A stretch of 64,000 bases of DNA, taken from the NCBI GenBank assembly GCA_947494715.1, contig CANLWG010000001.1, positions 124,001-188,000 on the forward strand, given 5' to 3'. Position numbers and translations under genes: made by a program. The DNA comes from an uncultured Flavobacteriaceae bacterium. Lineage in GTDB: Bacteria; Bacteroidota; Bacteroidia; Flavobacteriales; Flavobacteriaceae. This document shows, in pieces, positions 53,577 through 62,922 of this stretch. The first letter of the stretch is position 1; each line of letters opens with the position of its first letter. The notes beneath the pieces are model-generated. The model ran no database searches. It was not told where the DNA came from and worked only from the letters and a program-made list of their open reading frames with translations.

Positions 53577-53602
53577 AATAGACCAACCAAAATAAAAAGA
53601 AG

Positions 53603-54331
53603 GTGAAAGTTATTGCTATGATACCTGCGCGTTATGCGGCATCAAGATTTCCGGCAAAATTGATGCAAGACCTTATGGGTAAACCTGTAATCCTGAGGAC
53701 CTATGAAGCCGCCATGAAAACTCAGCTCTTTGATGCCGTTTACGTAGTTACCGACAGTACACTTATTTTTGATACCATTTCCAATGCTGGAGGAAAGGCA
53801 ATAATGAGTTTTAAGGAACATGATTGTGGAAGTGATCGTATTGCAGAGGCAGTTCAGGATATGGATGTGGATATCATTGTAAATGTTCAGGGGGATGAAC
53901 CCTTTATCGATAGGGAAAGTTTAGCCGGTGTACTCGATATATTTCAAGGTGATGTAAAAAACGAAATCGATTTGGCTTCCTTAATGGTCAGGATTCGGAA
54001 CGAGGACGAGATCAAGAACCCCAATACGGTAAAAGTCATTGTTGACCATCATAATTTCGCCCTATATTTTTCGCGATCTCCTATTCCTTATCATAGGGCA
54101 GAGGAGGTGGACCCTCCTTACTTTAAGCATAAGGGAATTTATGCTTTTCGAAAAAGGGCCTTGATGGATTTTCAAAGATTGCCTATGCTTTCGTTGGAGG
54201 CATCTGAAAAAATTGAGGCTATTCGGTATTTGGAATACGGAAAAAAAATAAAAATGGTCGAAACAACAGTAAGTGGAATAGAAATTGATACACCTGAAGA
54301 CTTAAAACGGGCACAAGAGGAATGGAAATAG
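53603..54331 (+). CDS. kdsB: 3-deoxy-manno-octulosonate cytidylyltransferase
   Basis: Activates Kdo (or 8-amino-Kdo) with CTP to the CMP-sugar used for lipopolysaccharide core. The 242-residue enzyme has [20 protein letters not shown] with the CTP loop, [21 protein letters not shown] and [12 protein letters not shown]. It starts with GTG. It overlaps the HAD gene by ten bases and forms an operon with kdnB. Confidence 0.95.
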   Translation: MKVIAMIPARYAASRFPAKLMQDLMGKPVILRTYEAAMKTQLFDAVYVVTDSTLIFDTISNAGGKAIMSFKEHDCGSDRIAEAVQDMDVDIIVNVQGDEPFIDRESLAGVLDIFQGDVKNEIDLASLMVRIRNEDEIKNPNTVKVIVDHHNFALYFSRSPIPYHRAEEVDPPYFKHKGIYAFRKRALMDFQRLPMLSLEASEKIEAIRYLEYGKKIKMVETTVSGIEIDTPEDLKRAQEEWK

Positions 54332-55020
54332 ATTATGGCGGTATCAAGGCAATAGGTTTTGATGCGGATGATACACTTTGGGTAAATGAAACCTATTTTA
54401 GGGAGACCGAGGAAAAATTTGCCGATTTATTGGAGGGCTACGAGACCAAGAATAAAATAGACCAAGAGCTCTTCAAAATGGAAATGAAAAATCTTGAACT
54501 ATATGGATATGGGATTAAGGGGTTTATGCTTTCCATGATAGAATCTGCTATGGAAATATCAAATAATCAAGTTTCCCAAGCAACGATAACGGAAATATTG
54601 AATCTAGGTAAAAAGATGATTATACATCCCGTAGAATTATTGAGTGGAGTAAAGGAAGTATTAAAACAATTAAACGGCAAGTATAGACTTATAGTTTTGA
54701 CCAAGGGCGATCTTTTGGACCAAGAACGCAAATTGGAACGATCAAGCTTGTCGAACTATTTTCACCATGTTGAGGTTTTGAGTGATAAGAAAGAAGAAAA
54801 CTATCTAAATTTGTTGGATCATTTGAAAATAGAGGTTCATGAATTTTTGATGATAGGGAATTCCTTAAAATCCGATATTTTGCCGATTCTGAACATAGGT
54901 GCGCAAGCCGTACATATCCCTTTTCACACAACCTGGCAACATGAGGAAGTATCAGTAGAGGAGGGAAAGTATACATATCTGAAGATTAATAAATTGACGG
55001 ATGTTTTGAAGTATTTGTAA
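54322..55020 (+). CDS. HAD-family hydrolase
   Basis: 232-residue phosphatase-like protein. Motif I is [12 protein letters not shown] (catalytic Asp), motif II is IVLTKGD, and the C-terminal [20 protein letters not shown] supplies motifs III/IV. Its position between kdsB and kdnB makes a sugar-phosphate substrate attractive, but the fold alone cannot show it. It overlaps kdsB by ten bases and precedes kdnB by eight bases. Confidence 0.85.
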   Translation: MEIDYGGIKAIGFDADDTLWVNETYFRETEEKFADLLEGYETKNKIDQELFKMEMKNLELYGYGIKGFMLSMIESAMEISNNQVSQATITEILNLGKKMIIHPVELLSGVKEVLKQLNGKYRLIVLTKGDLLDQERKLERSSLSNYFHHVEVLSDKKEENYLNLLDHLKIEVHEFLMIGNSLKSDILPILNIGAQAVHIPFHTTWQHEEVSVEEGKYTYLKINKLTDVLKYL

Positions 55021-55028
55021 ATCGTGCT

Positions 55029-56156
55029 ATGGAGATTAAAAAAGATATTGGTATAAGAAATTCTTTCACTTCTAAAATAAATAGTTACAGAAACTTCCCT
55101 ATGGTACCGAGGGTAATATTCGGTAATGGAAGTTTTGACCAGTTGGGGGAGATACTGATGCCTAAACGCAGGCATTCCGAAGCACCGTTCATTTTTTTGG
55201 TCGACGATGTTTTTGAAGATACATTGTTTGCCGATCGTATCCCTCTAATTTTTAATGATCAGGTTATTTTTGTCTCCGCTGAAGAAGAACCCAAAACGGT
55301 TCAAGTTGATGCGCTGGTCGGGAGAATAAAGAACGAGTTTAACGAACTTCCATCCGGAATTGTTGGAATTGGGGGAGGTACTTTGTTGGATCTGGCCAAG
55401 GCCGTAGCCATTTGTTTGACCAATAAGGGTAGTTCTTGCGATTACCAAGGATGGGATTTGGTGGGAAAACCATCGGTTTACCATGTTGGTATTCCCACGA
55501 TAAGCGGTACTGGAGCTGAGGTTTCCAGGACCACCGTTTTGTTGGGACCGGAAAAAAAGCTGGGAATAAATTCAGATCACACCACGTTCGATCAAGTAGT
55601 CCTAGATCCTGATTTGACCAAAGGTGTTTCAAAAGAACAGTGGTTTTATACTGGAATGGACTGTTTTATCCATTGTATAGAATCACTCAATGGTACCTAT
55701 TTAAACGCTTTCAGTCAAAGTTATGGCGAAAAGGCATTGGAGCTCTGCAAGGAAGTGTATCTTGGTGAGTTATCTCCTTCGGAATCCAGGGATAAATTGA
55801 TGATGGCCTCATGGCATGGAGGTATGAGCATAGCCTATTCTCAAGTAGGTGTAGCACATGCCATGAGCTATGGACTATCTTATTTACTTGGAGTAAAACA
55901 TGGTATAGGAAATTGTATGGTTTTTCGGCATTTGGAAGAGTTTTATCCGGAAGGGGTAGCACTTTTTAATCAGATGTTGCAAAAACAAAAAGTACATCTA
56001 CCGACGGGTATCTGTTCCGATCTTACCGATTGCGACTATGAAACCATGATAAGTGTTTCCCTTGGTATGGAGCCCTTGTGGGAAAATGCCCTAGGCCCCG
56101 ATTGGCACAATATTGCTACCCGGGAAAAATTGAAATCTATTTATAGCAGGATATAA
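55029..56156 (+). CDS. kdnB: Kdo 8-oxidase, iron-containing alcohol dehydrogenase family
   Basis: 375 residues. In Shewanella, KdnB oxidises Kdo at C8 before KdnA transaminates it to 8-amino-3,8-dideoxy-octulosonate (Kdo8N). The match is by RVIFGNGSFDQLGEILMPKR and FLVDDVFED, with the NAD-binding GIGGGTLLDLAKA, GTGAEVSRTTVL and metal-ligand segments MDCFIHCIESL and GVKHGIGN. The kdsB gene is in the same operon. No kdnA aminotransferase was found in the window, so the pathway is incomplete here. Confidence 0.85.
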   Translation: MEIKKDIGIRNSFTSKINSYRNFPMVPRVIFGNGSFDQLGEILMPKRRHSEAPFIFLVDDVFEDTLFADRIPLIFNDQVIFVSAEEEPKTVQVDALVGRIKNEFNELPSGIVGIGGGTLLDLAKAVAICLTNKGSSCDYQGWDLVGKPSVYHVGIPTISGTGAEVSRTTVLLGPEKKLGINSDHTTFDQVVLDPDLTKGVSKEQWFYTGMDCFIHCIESLNGTYLNAFSQSYGEKALELCKEVYLGELSPSESRDKLMMASWHGGMSIAYSQVGVAHAMSYGLSYLLGVKHGIGNCMVFRHLEEFYPEGVALFNQMLQKQKVHLPTGICSDLTDCDYETMISVSLGMEPLWENALGPDWHNIATREKLKSIYSRI

Positions 56157-56285
56157 TTTTTGCACTAAGAATTGACCAATGGGCAGATAATCCTTCGTTT
56201 ATCTCCCGATTAGTCTTTCAACTCTAATCATTTCAACACTTTCGTTAATTAAATAGTCCTATCTTATGCATCAGCAAGTTAACAT

Positions 56286-56825
56286 ATGCATACGCTAGCA
56301 AAATTTATTTACTTTAAAGTTTTGGGATGGAAGTTGATTGGTTCATTTCCCCAATTGGACAAGTGTGTGGTCATTGTGGTTCCCCATACGAGTTGGGTCG
56401 ATTTTTTTCTCGGGCTTTTGGTCCGTAGGGTATTGAATGAAGAAATTAACTTTATCGCAAAGAAAAGCCTATTTACGCCTACATTGGGTTGGTATTTTAA
56501 GTGGATGGGCGGTGCACCTATAGACCGAAGCCAAAGCAGCGATACGGTAAGCGCTATTTCCAAAATTTTCAAGGAACGCAAAAAGTTTAGATTGGCGCTT
56601 TCCCCTGAGGGTACTCGAAAGAAGGTTGCCCGATGGAAGACGGGGTTTTATTATATTGCCAAAAGTGCCGAGGTCCCGATAATCATGATTGCCTTTGATT
56701 ATGGCCGTAGACACGTAAAAATTTCAGAACCTCATTATCCATCGGATGATAAAAAAAGGGACTTTGAAATTTATAAAGGATTTTTTAAAGGTGTCCTGGG
56801 CAAGGTGCCGGAATATAGTTTTTAG
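56286..56825 (+). CDS. small 1-acyl-glycerol-3-phosphate acyltransferase-like protein
   Basis: 179 residues, a minimal PlsC-superfamily acyltransferase. The catalytic VPHTSWVDFFLG keeps the H-X4-D motif and LSPEGTRKK keeps the substrate motif; both match the consensus better than the other acyltransferase at 2046. The N-terminal extension is very short. Proximity to kdsB-kdnB suggests envelope lipid synthesis, but the acceptor is unknown. Its stop overlaps the convergent gene by four bases. Confidence 0.85.
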   Translation: MHTLAKFIYFKVLGWKLIGSFPQLDKCVVIVVPHTSWVDFFLGLLVRRVLNEEINFIAKKSLFTPTLGWYFKWMGGAPIDRSQSSDTVSAISKIFKERKKFRLALSPEGTRKKVARWKTGFYYIAKSAEVPIIMIAFDYGRRHVKISEPHYPSDDKKRDFEIYKGFFKGVLGKVPEYSF

Positions 56826-57325
56826 TCCCTTTTAATCAATTTTTTTGGTCTGGGCTCGTCTTTTTTCTTTGCATTGCCAGGGAATACCAAATTAGTACTA
56901 GAGTAGGTAGTGCCAAACGTTACATTAGCCAAATAAACCTGGTCAATGGCATCCAATACTTGGTGAGAGGAAAGCTCCCTAAGGGGATGTGTAAAAACAG
57001 ACCAAATGATTTCATCGCTTAGCGCATATTTCACGTCCAAGGCAGAATGAAAATTGGCCACTAAAGCATTCAATAACTGTTCTTCCTCTATTTCCTCACG
57101 TTGTATGATAGGTGAAATAATTCGCATACGGTTGGCATTTTCATCATAAATCGTAAAAAGAAATACCTCCTTATAAACAAATCTAAAGGAGTTACCGTTG
57201 ATTTCGAAGGTATCTGTCACCGATTCAATAAGTTCTCCCAATTTTTTAGGATCCATTTCCTGGGCCCTAATTACAGAGGTGTTGAACATAAAAAATAAAA
57301 GGCCAAGGAGGAAAATAATGCGCAT
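56822..57325 (-). CDS. secreted protein of unknown function
   Basis: 167 residues. The signal peptide of about 21 residues ends in VIRAQ, and the mature domain has FEINGNSFRFVYKEVFLFTI and RMRIISPIIQREEIEEEQLL. The tail is basic (GNAKKKDEPRPKKLIKRD). It looks like a small alpha/beta periplasmic domain, but I cannot name a family. An imperfect 17-base inverted repeat abuts its ATG. Confidence 0.7.
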   Translation of the reverse strand: MRIIFLLGLLFFMFNTSVIRAQEMDPKKLGELIESVTDTFEINGNSFRFVYKEVFLFTIYDENANRMRIISPIIQREEIEEEQLLNALVANFHSALDVKYALSDEIIWSVFTHPLRELSSHQVLDAIDQVYLANVTFGTTYSSTNLVFPGNAKKKDEPRPKKLIKRD

Positions 57326-57326
57326 A

Positions 57327-57376
57327 ACCGGTTTTATAAATAAGTCGTTGCCCTAGAAGCTTATTTACAAAACGGT
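57327..57376. repeat. inverted repeat abutting a start codon
   Basis: ACCGGTTTTATAAATAAG (57327-57344) and CTTATTTACAAAACGGT (57360-57376) pair over about 17 bases with one mismatch and a bulge. The hairpin ends one base from the ATG at 57325 and lies after the YebC stop. It could be a YebC terminator (no clear U-run) or a translational control element. Confidence 0.5.
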
Positions 57377-57402
57377 AAAAAATAGATCAAATTGTTGGAA
57401 AG

Positions 57403-58113
57403 CTACTCCTTCATCGTATGATATACGTTCTGAACGTCATCATCCTCTTCGATTTTCTCCAAAAGTTTTTCCACATCTTCTGCCTCTTCTTCGGTCAACT
57501 CCTTGGTTACTTGAGGAATACGCTCAAACCCTGAAGAAAGAATTTCGATGTTTCTATTCTCCAACTCCTTTTGGATGGACCCAAAACTTTCAAAAGGTGC
57601 ATAAATCAAAATTCCATCGTCGTCCACAAAAACCTCTTCCGCACCAAAATCGATCATATCCAATTCCAATTCCTCGGAATCTATACCATCTCCATTGATA
57701 CGAAAATTACAAGTATGATCAAACATAAACTCTACTGATCCGGAAGTTCCCAAGCTACCATCACACTTATTGAAATAACTTCTTATGTTGGCTACGGTAC
57801 GGGTATTGTTATCGGTAGCGGTTTCAATAAGTATGGCAATCCCATGGGGGGCATAGCCCTCAAAAAGTACTTCTTTATAATCTCCCTGGTTTTTATCCGA
57901 TGCCCGTTTTATGGCCCGTTCAATATTGTCCTTGGGCATATTAACGGACTTGGCGTTCTGGATTACCGCCCGCAACCTGGCATTTGAATCGGGATCTGCC
58001 CCACCTTCCTTAACGGCTATAACAATATCTTTCCCTATACGGGTAAACGCTTTGGACATGGCGGCCCACCGCTTCATTTTACGTGCTTTTCTAAACTCAA
58101 AAGCTCTTCCCAT
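57403..58113 (-). CDS. YebC/PmpR-family protein
   Basis: 236 residues. MGRAFEFRKARKMKRWAAMS, then KAFTRIGKDIVIA and MPKDNIERAIKRA are the family hallmarks. The C-terminus is strongly acidic (KELTEEEAEDVEKLLEKIEE). The family is classed as transcriptional regulators, and recent work links YebC proteins to translation of proline stretches. The role here is therefore open. A TTG-N19-TAAATTTG promoter lies upstream at 58170-58141. Confidence 0.93.
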   Translation of the reverse strand: MGRAFEFRKARKMKRWAAMSKAFTRIGKDIVIAVKEGGADPDSNARLRAVIQNAKSVNMPKDNIERAIKRASDKNQGDYKEVLFEGYAPHGIAILIETATDNNTRTVANIRSYFNKCDGSLGTSGSVEFMFDHTCNFRINGDGIDSEELELDMIDFGAEEVFVDDDGILIYAPFESFGSIQKELENRNIEILSSGFERIPQVTKELTEEEAEDVEKLLEKIEEDDDVQNVYHTMKE

Positions 58114-58140
58114 TGCCTATGTTTTGTGTAATTTAATAGG

Positions 58141-58170
58141 CAAATTTAGTAAAATTAAAGCCTGTCACAA
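58141..58170 (-). promoter_or_regulatory. YebC gene promoter TTG-N19-TAAATTTG
   Basis: On the minus strand TTG (58170-58168) and TAAATTTG (58148-58141) are separated by 19 bases, matching the Bacteroidota promoter. The ATG is 28 bases downstream. Confidence 0.6.
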
Positions 58171-58192
58171 GAACTGATCCGCAGTTGACCTT

Positions 58193-58474
58193 TTATAGAA
58201 TTATTTCCTCGATACTATGGGCAAGTTGAAAATCTTTTTCCGTAACACCGCCTGCATCATGCGTGTTTAGGCGTATTTTTAAGGAATTGTAAACATTGGT
58301 CCAATCTGGATGGTGGTTATGAGCTTCACATTCAAAGGCGATATGGGTCATCATGGAAAAGGCTTCCCTAAAATCCTTAAAGGTAAAACTGGCCTCAATG
58401 GCCCCGTTTTTGTACTGCCATCTTTCAAATTTCTCCAGACGCTCCGTTATAGTCCGTTCTGATAATTTTTCCAT
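58193..58474 (-). CDS. pterin-4a-carbinolamine dehydratase (PCD)
   Basis: Dehydrates 4a-hydroxytetrahydrobiopterin in pterin recycling. The 93-residue product has the signature EAHNHHPDWTNVYN and the later LNTHDAGGVTEKDF. The ATG at 58474 is favoured over 58537 because family members begin directly with the helix MEKLSERTITERLEKF. No aromatic amino acid hydroxylase gene is in the window, so the pathway partner is unknown. Confidence 0.92.
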   Translation of the reverse strand: MEKLSERTITERLEKFERWQYKNGAIEASFTFKDFREAFSMMTHIAFECEAHNHHPDWTNVYNSLKIRLNTHDAGGVTEKDFQLAHSIEEIIL

Positions 58475-58569
58475 AGTGTTGTTTTTGTATCCCTCTAAAA
58501 GTAAAGAATTGCATCTACGTTCCATGGACCGATACAAGATTTAAACAAAAATTAACGCTGGAAAGAAGT

Positions 58570-59418
58570 TTATTTAAGAATGTGATGGTCAATAATTTCC
58601 TGATAACCGAACCTTAGATTTTTCGGCAACTTATTGTCTTTGGGAAGTACGGCCAAATAACGTTCTTCATTTGTAGTATACACGCGCTTATAGATAGGAT
58701 TAAAATTTCCGATACGATCTACAATTTCCTTTATGAATTCATCATGGTGTACTAAATCCATACTCCCCATATGATAGATGCCCGTTTTATCTTGGTTGAT
58801 CAAGTAGTGTATCTGCTGGGTAAGCTTGTCGTCGTTCGTAACGTTCATTACAAGGTTTGGAAAAACGTCTATTGGTGTATTCTTCCATATTACCTTTTTG
58901 ATTTCCTTTATCCGGGGAGAAGAATTTCCGAAGACCATGGGTATCCTTAAAATGGCCATCTTTTTTTTGGGAAGCCTGAGCAGCATATTTTCAATCTTTA
59001 TTTTCAATCTCCCATAAATGCTTTCCGATAAAGTTTTGTCATGCTCGTAGGATGGATATTTACTATAGGCATCAAAAACATTTGCGGAGGACAGGAAATA
59101 AAGGATACAATCATTCTGCAAAATGTACTCTGCGATATGTTGATGCATCTGTATCTGCGCGGCAAAGTTACCACGTACCGCAGAAATGATGTATTGTGGG
59201 CGTACTTTTTCCAAAAGTTGAAAAACATCATCCTCTTCCATATCATACTTAAAGAATTGACGATTGCTTTCAAAGGTCCTCCTAGCAGAGAAATAAGTGC
59301 CATAGGTATCAAAATAGTTACAGAGTTCTTTGTAGATGGCATTTCCCAAAAAACCACTTGCTCCTAAAATGAGTACTTTTTTTCCTCCTTCTTCCAACTT
59401 TCCCCTTCTTTTGCCCAT
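58570..59418 (-). CDS. SDR-family NAD(P)-dependent sugar nucleotide reductase (RmlD-like)
   Basis: 282 residues. The Rossmann motif is LILGASGFLGNAIYKEL, starting near residue 15. The catalytic pair is in YGRLKIKIENM (Tyr-X3-Lys). It resembles dTDP-4-dehydrorhamnose reductase or NAD-dependent epimerases, but no rml cluster is adjacent. It sits after gcvT with ten bases between them, so coregulation with an unrelated pathway is likely. Substrate unknown. Confidence 0.75.
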   Translation of the reverse strand: MGKRRGKLEEGGKKVLILGASGFLGNAIYKELCNYFDTYGTYFSARRTFESNRQFFKYDMEEDDVFQLLEKVRPQYIISAVRGNFAAQIQMHQHIAEYILQNDCILYFLSSANVFDAYSKYPSYEHDKTLSESIYGRLKIKIENMLLRLPKKKMAILRIPMVFGNSSPRIKEIKKVIWKNTPIDVFPNLVMNVTNDDKLTQQIHYLINQDKTGIYHMGSMDLVHHDEFIKEIVDRIGNFNPIYKRVYTTNEERYLAVLPKDNKLPKNLRFGYQEIIDHHILK

Positions 59419-59427
59419 AGAGGTTAC

Positions 59428-60513
59428 TTACCCTTTATAGAATGGTAGCTTTACCACGGTTGCGGGTACCCTATTCTTCCTGATCTGAATATGTATTTTA
59501 CTACCGGTTTCAAAAAAAATGGTCGGTACGTACCCTAGTCCTATACCTTTGCCCAAGGAAGGCGACATAGTGCCCGAGGTTACGGAACCGATTTTTCTAC
59601 CTTGGCCATCTACGATATCGTAACCCTGACGGGGAATTCCCCTGTCGTCCAGTTCAAAACCGACAAGCCTACGCTCTGGGCCCTGCTTTTTTTCTTTGGC
59701 CAAGTTTTCAGCATTGACAAAGTCCTTGGTGAATTTCGTAATCCATCCCAAACCGGCCTCTAAGGGCGAAGTGGATTCATCTATATCGTTGCCATATAGG
59801 CAATACCCCATTTCTAGACGAAGTGTATCACGGGCAGCTAACCCGATAGGCTTGATTCCGAAGTCTGCCCCGGCCTTAAAAACATTGTCCCAAACCTGTT
59901 GGGCCTCACTATTTTTGCAGTAGATTTCAAATCCACCGGAGCCCGTATATCCTGTTGCCGAGATGATTACGTAATCGATACCGGCAAAATCGGCGACGAC
60001 AAAATTATAGAACTTGATTTCTAATAAATCCATCGAAGTTAAGCTTTGCATTGCTTCAACAGCCTTTGGCCCCTGAATGGCCAAAAGGGAATAATCATCG
60101 GACACATTTCTAAGGTTTGCGCCTATGGTATCATTGTACTTTGAGATATGTGCCCAATCCTTTTCTATATTGGATGCATTTACTACCAAAAGATAAGTTT
60201 CTTCCTTAATTCGATAAATGATAAGGTCATCCACGATTCCACCCGTTTCGTTGGGCAGGCAACTGTATTGCGCCTTCCCAATGGTCAATTTTGATGCATC
60301 GTTGGAACTTACTTTTTGTATGAGCTCTAGCGCTTTTGGACCTTCAATTAGAAATTCGCCCATGTGGGACACATCAAAAACGCCAACACCCTTCCTTACG
60401 GTCTCATGCTCTAAATTAACACCATCATAAGAAACCGGCATATTATAGCCCGCAAAAGGTACCATTTTGGCGCCAAGGGCCTTATGCGTTTCGGTAAGTG
60501 CGGTATTTTTCAT
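59428..60513 (-). CDS. gcvT: aminomethyltransferase (glycine cleavage T protein)
   Basis: Transfers the aminomethyl carbon from H protein to tetrahydrofolate, releasing ammonia. The 361-residue enzyme opens with KNTALTETHKALGAKMVPFA and GYNMPVSYDGVNLEHETVRK, and has GVFDVSHMGEFLIEG. The later TGYTGSGGFEIYC and GLAARDTLRLEMGYCLYGND are typical. It is not clustered with gcvH or gcvP here. lpdA, the L protein, is far upstream in this window. Confidence 0.95.
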   Translation of the reverse strand: MKNTALTETHKALGAKMVPFAGYNMPVSYDGVNLEHETVRKGVGVFDVSHMGEFLIEGPKALELIQKVSSNDASKLTIGKAQYSCLPNETGGIVDDLIIYRIKEETYLLVVNASNIEKDWAHISKYNDTIGANLRNVSDDYSLLAIQGPKAVEAMQSLTSMDLLEIKFYNFVVADFAGIDYVIISATGYTGSGGFEIYCKNSEAQQVWDNVFKAGADFGIKPIGLAARDTLRLEMGYCLYGNDIDESTSPLEAGLGWITKFTKDFVNAENLAKEKKQGPERRLVGFELDDRGIPRQGYDIVDGQGRKIGSVTSGTMSPSLGKGIGLGYVPTIFFETGSKIHIQIRKNRVPATVVKLPFYKG

Positions 60514-60618
60514 CTCGCTTCAATTTTGAAGCGCAAAGCTATAGAATAATTTAGCGATAGGAAAGCTTGTTTATACTATGTTTTTTACAAAGTGTTGGTA
60601 TGAATGATTATTGGGTCA

Positions 60619-61914
60619 TCATCGGCCTAATAAGTAGTCTTTTACTTCTTTATAGGTGGAAATTTTGATGGAATTCTTCTCTTTATCCATCACCTTTTGG
60701 ATTTGTGGTGGTATCTCCAAAGATTTGCCCAAGGTCTCTTCTACTACGTCCAAAAATTTTACCGGGTGTGCGGTCTCCAAGAAAATTCCATATGCACTTG
60801 GGTGCTCTTCCTTAAATTTTTTCAGTCCTAAATAACCTACGGCACCATGTGGATCCGTTATGTACCCACTTTCCTTATAAATCTTGAGCATTGCCTCTTT
60901 AGTTTCGGCATCTGTAAAGGAGTAGGAGGAGAGGTTTTGCTTCAACATATCAAAATTGTCCTTATACAGATGTCGAATACGGATGAAGTTGCTTGGGTCG
61001 CCTACATCCATGGCATTGGATATAGTTGCTGTGGAAGGTTTTGGCTTATAATTCTGTGTACGCATAAATTGGGGTACGGTATCATTTACATTGGTAGAGG
61101 CCACAAATTGGGTTACGGGCATGCCCAATTTTTGAGCTACCATTCCGGCACAAATATTTCCAAAGTTACCACTGGGTACCGAGAATACTATTTCCTTATT
61201 TTTGGACTTCAGCTGTTTGTAAGTGAACAAGAAATAGAACAATTGCGGCAGCCACCGTGCCACATTTATGGAATTGGCCGATGTCAATTGCATATTTTCC
61301 AGAAGCTCTGCATCCAAAAAAGCGGTCTTCACCATCTTTTGGCAATCATCAAAGGTGCCATCTACCTCCAATGCCGCTATGTTTTGGCCTAAAGTGGTCA
61401 GTTGCCTTTCTTGAATATCGCTAACTTTGCCACTGGGATATAAAATTACCACATTTACACCTTCGACCCCCAAAAATCCGTTCGCAACGGCACCTCCCGT
61501 ATCCCCTGAAGTAGCAACCAGAACAGTAACTTCATTAGACTTTTCTTTTGAAAAATGCCCAAGGCATCTAGCCATAAATCGAGCTCCAACATCCTTAAAT
61601 GCCATAGTCGGACCATGGAAAAGCTCCAATGTGGCTATGTTATCCTCTATTTCTATTACAGGAAAATCGAAGTCCAGAACATCCTCTAAAATAGTATTGA
61701 GCTTGTTCTGGGAAATATCTTCACAAACAAATTGATGGATAGCCTCAAAGGCGATTTCATAATTCGATAAGCTATCAATTTCTTCAAAAAAAGTAGCGGG
61801 CAAAGGGGTTATTTTTTCCGGAAAATATAACCCACGATCAGGAGCGATACCTTTGACAACGGCATCCTTGAAGGAAACTTTAGGTGCTTTCTTGTTTAGG
61901 CTGTAAAAATTCAT
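60619..61914 (-). CDS. thrC: threonine synthase
   Basis: PLP enzyme converting O-phosphohomoserine to threonine. The 431-residue protein has an N-terminal NKKAPKVSFKDAVVKGIAPD RGLY-type region. The PLP Lys lies in LFHGPTMAFKDVGARFM, and VATSGDTGGAVANG and FSVPSGNFGNICAGM bind the cofactor phosphate. It overlaps thrB by one base (TAATG), giving translational coupling in the thrABC operon. Confidence 0.96.
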   Translation of the reverse strand: MNFYSLNKKAPKVSFKDAVVKGIAPDRGLYFPEKITPLPATFFEEIDSLSNYEIAFEAIHQFVCEDISQNKLNTILEDVLDFDFPVIEIEDNIATLELFHGPTMAFKDVGARFMARCLGHFSKEKSNEVTVLVATSGDTGGAVANGFLGVEGVNVVILYPSGKVSDIQERQLTTLGQNIAALEVDGTFDDCQKMVKTAFLDAELLENMQLTSANSINVARWLPQLFYFLFTYKQLKSKNKEIVFSVPSGNFGNICAGMVAQKLGMPVTQFVASTNVNDTVPQFMRTQNYKPKPSTATISNAMDVGDPSNFIRIRHLYKDNFDMLKQNLSSYSFTDAETKEAMLKIYKESGYITDPHGAVGYLGLKKFKEEHPSAYGIFLETAHPVKFLDVVEETLGKSLEIPPQIQKVMDKEKNSIKISTYKEVKDYLLGR

Positions 61915-62837
61915 TAATCTAATATCTTGATACCTAAAGTGTTTATTTTTGAAACATGAACATCGTAATCGACACCAATTTTTTGATATACTTCTTTCAT
62001 TGTATGGGCTACTTTTTCCGCGGTGGCCTTACCCTTGCTAAATGCAAAAATGGAAGGACCGGAACCCGAAATGCCACAACCCAATGCGCCTGCTTCCAAT
62101 GATCCGGATTTAATTGCACCATACCCTGGAATAAGAATGGAACGAATGGGTTCCACGATATGGTCTACCAATGATCTTCCTATTAAGTCATAATCTTCAT
62201 AGAAAAGCCCTGCAATCAATCCACCTACATTGCCCCATTGTTTAATGCCATCCGCCAAGGTAATGTTGGTTTTTAATATCTTTCTGGAATCAGAGGTCTT
62301 CACTTCTATTTGTGGATGGATTACCGTAGCATACAATTCAGAAGGGCTTGGTATGGAAACAATATCCAAGGGGTCATAGCTGCGTACCAAGGTAAATCCA
62401 CCGAACAGGGAGGGGGCCACATTATCTGCATGTGCCACACCACTGGCCAATCGTTCCCCTTCCATGGCGAACTTTACCAAATCCGCCTTGGAAAATGGTT
62501 TACCTAATAGCTCGTTAATGCCCCAAACAGCTCCTGCGGAACTGGCCGCGCTACTACCTATACCACTACCGGCCTTGATTCTCTTATAAATCTCAATTTC
62601 AAAACCGCCCTCATAATCAACATGTTCCAACAGTGCCATTCCTGCTACGCCTGCAACGTTCAAATGGGTCTCTACCGGTAGGTCCTGTCCTTCCAATTTG
62701 GTAATCCGTATACCTTTTTTCTTTGTTTTCCGAATCACCATTTCGTCCCCGACGGCATCCAGCGCTACCCCTAGTACATCAAATCCACAGGAAATATTGG
62801 CGATGGTGGCTGGACAGAATAATTTGATTTCGTTCAT
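61914..62837 (-). CDS. thrB: homoserine kinase
   Basis: GHMP kinase phosphorylating homoserine. The 307-residue enzyme has the ATP loop GSGIGSSAASSAGAVWG (about residues 91-107) and CPATIANISCGFDVLGVALD near the start; GCGISGSGPSIFAFS is the C-terminal GHMP motif. It lies between thrA (gap 85 bases) and thrC (one-base overlap). Confidence 0.96.
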   Translation of the reverse strand: MNEIKLFCPATIANISCGFDVLGVALDAVGDEMVIRKTKKKGIRITKLEGQDLPVETHLNVAGVAGMALLEHVDYEGGFEIEIYKRIKAGSGIGSSAASSAGAVWGINELLGKPFSKADLVKFAMEGERLASGVAHADNVAPSLFGGFTLVRSYDPLDIVSIPSPSELYATVIHPQIEVKTSDSRKILKTNITLADGIKQWGNVGGLIAGLFYEDYDLIGRSLVDHIVEPIRSILIPGYGAIKSGSLEAGALGCGISGSGPSIFAFSKGKATAEKVAHTMKEVYQKIGVDYDVHVSKINTLGIKILD

Positions 62838-62922
62838 GGTTTCAAGTTTCTACTATTTCAAGTTTAAGGTTCTTTTATTTCTGATATAACTTGAGACCAG
62901 AAATCATAATGACCTCAAACTT

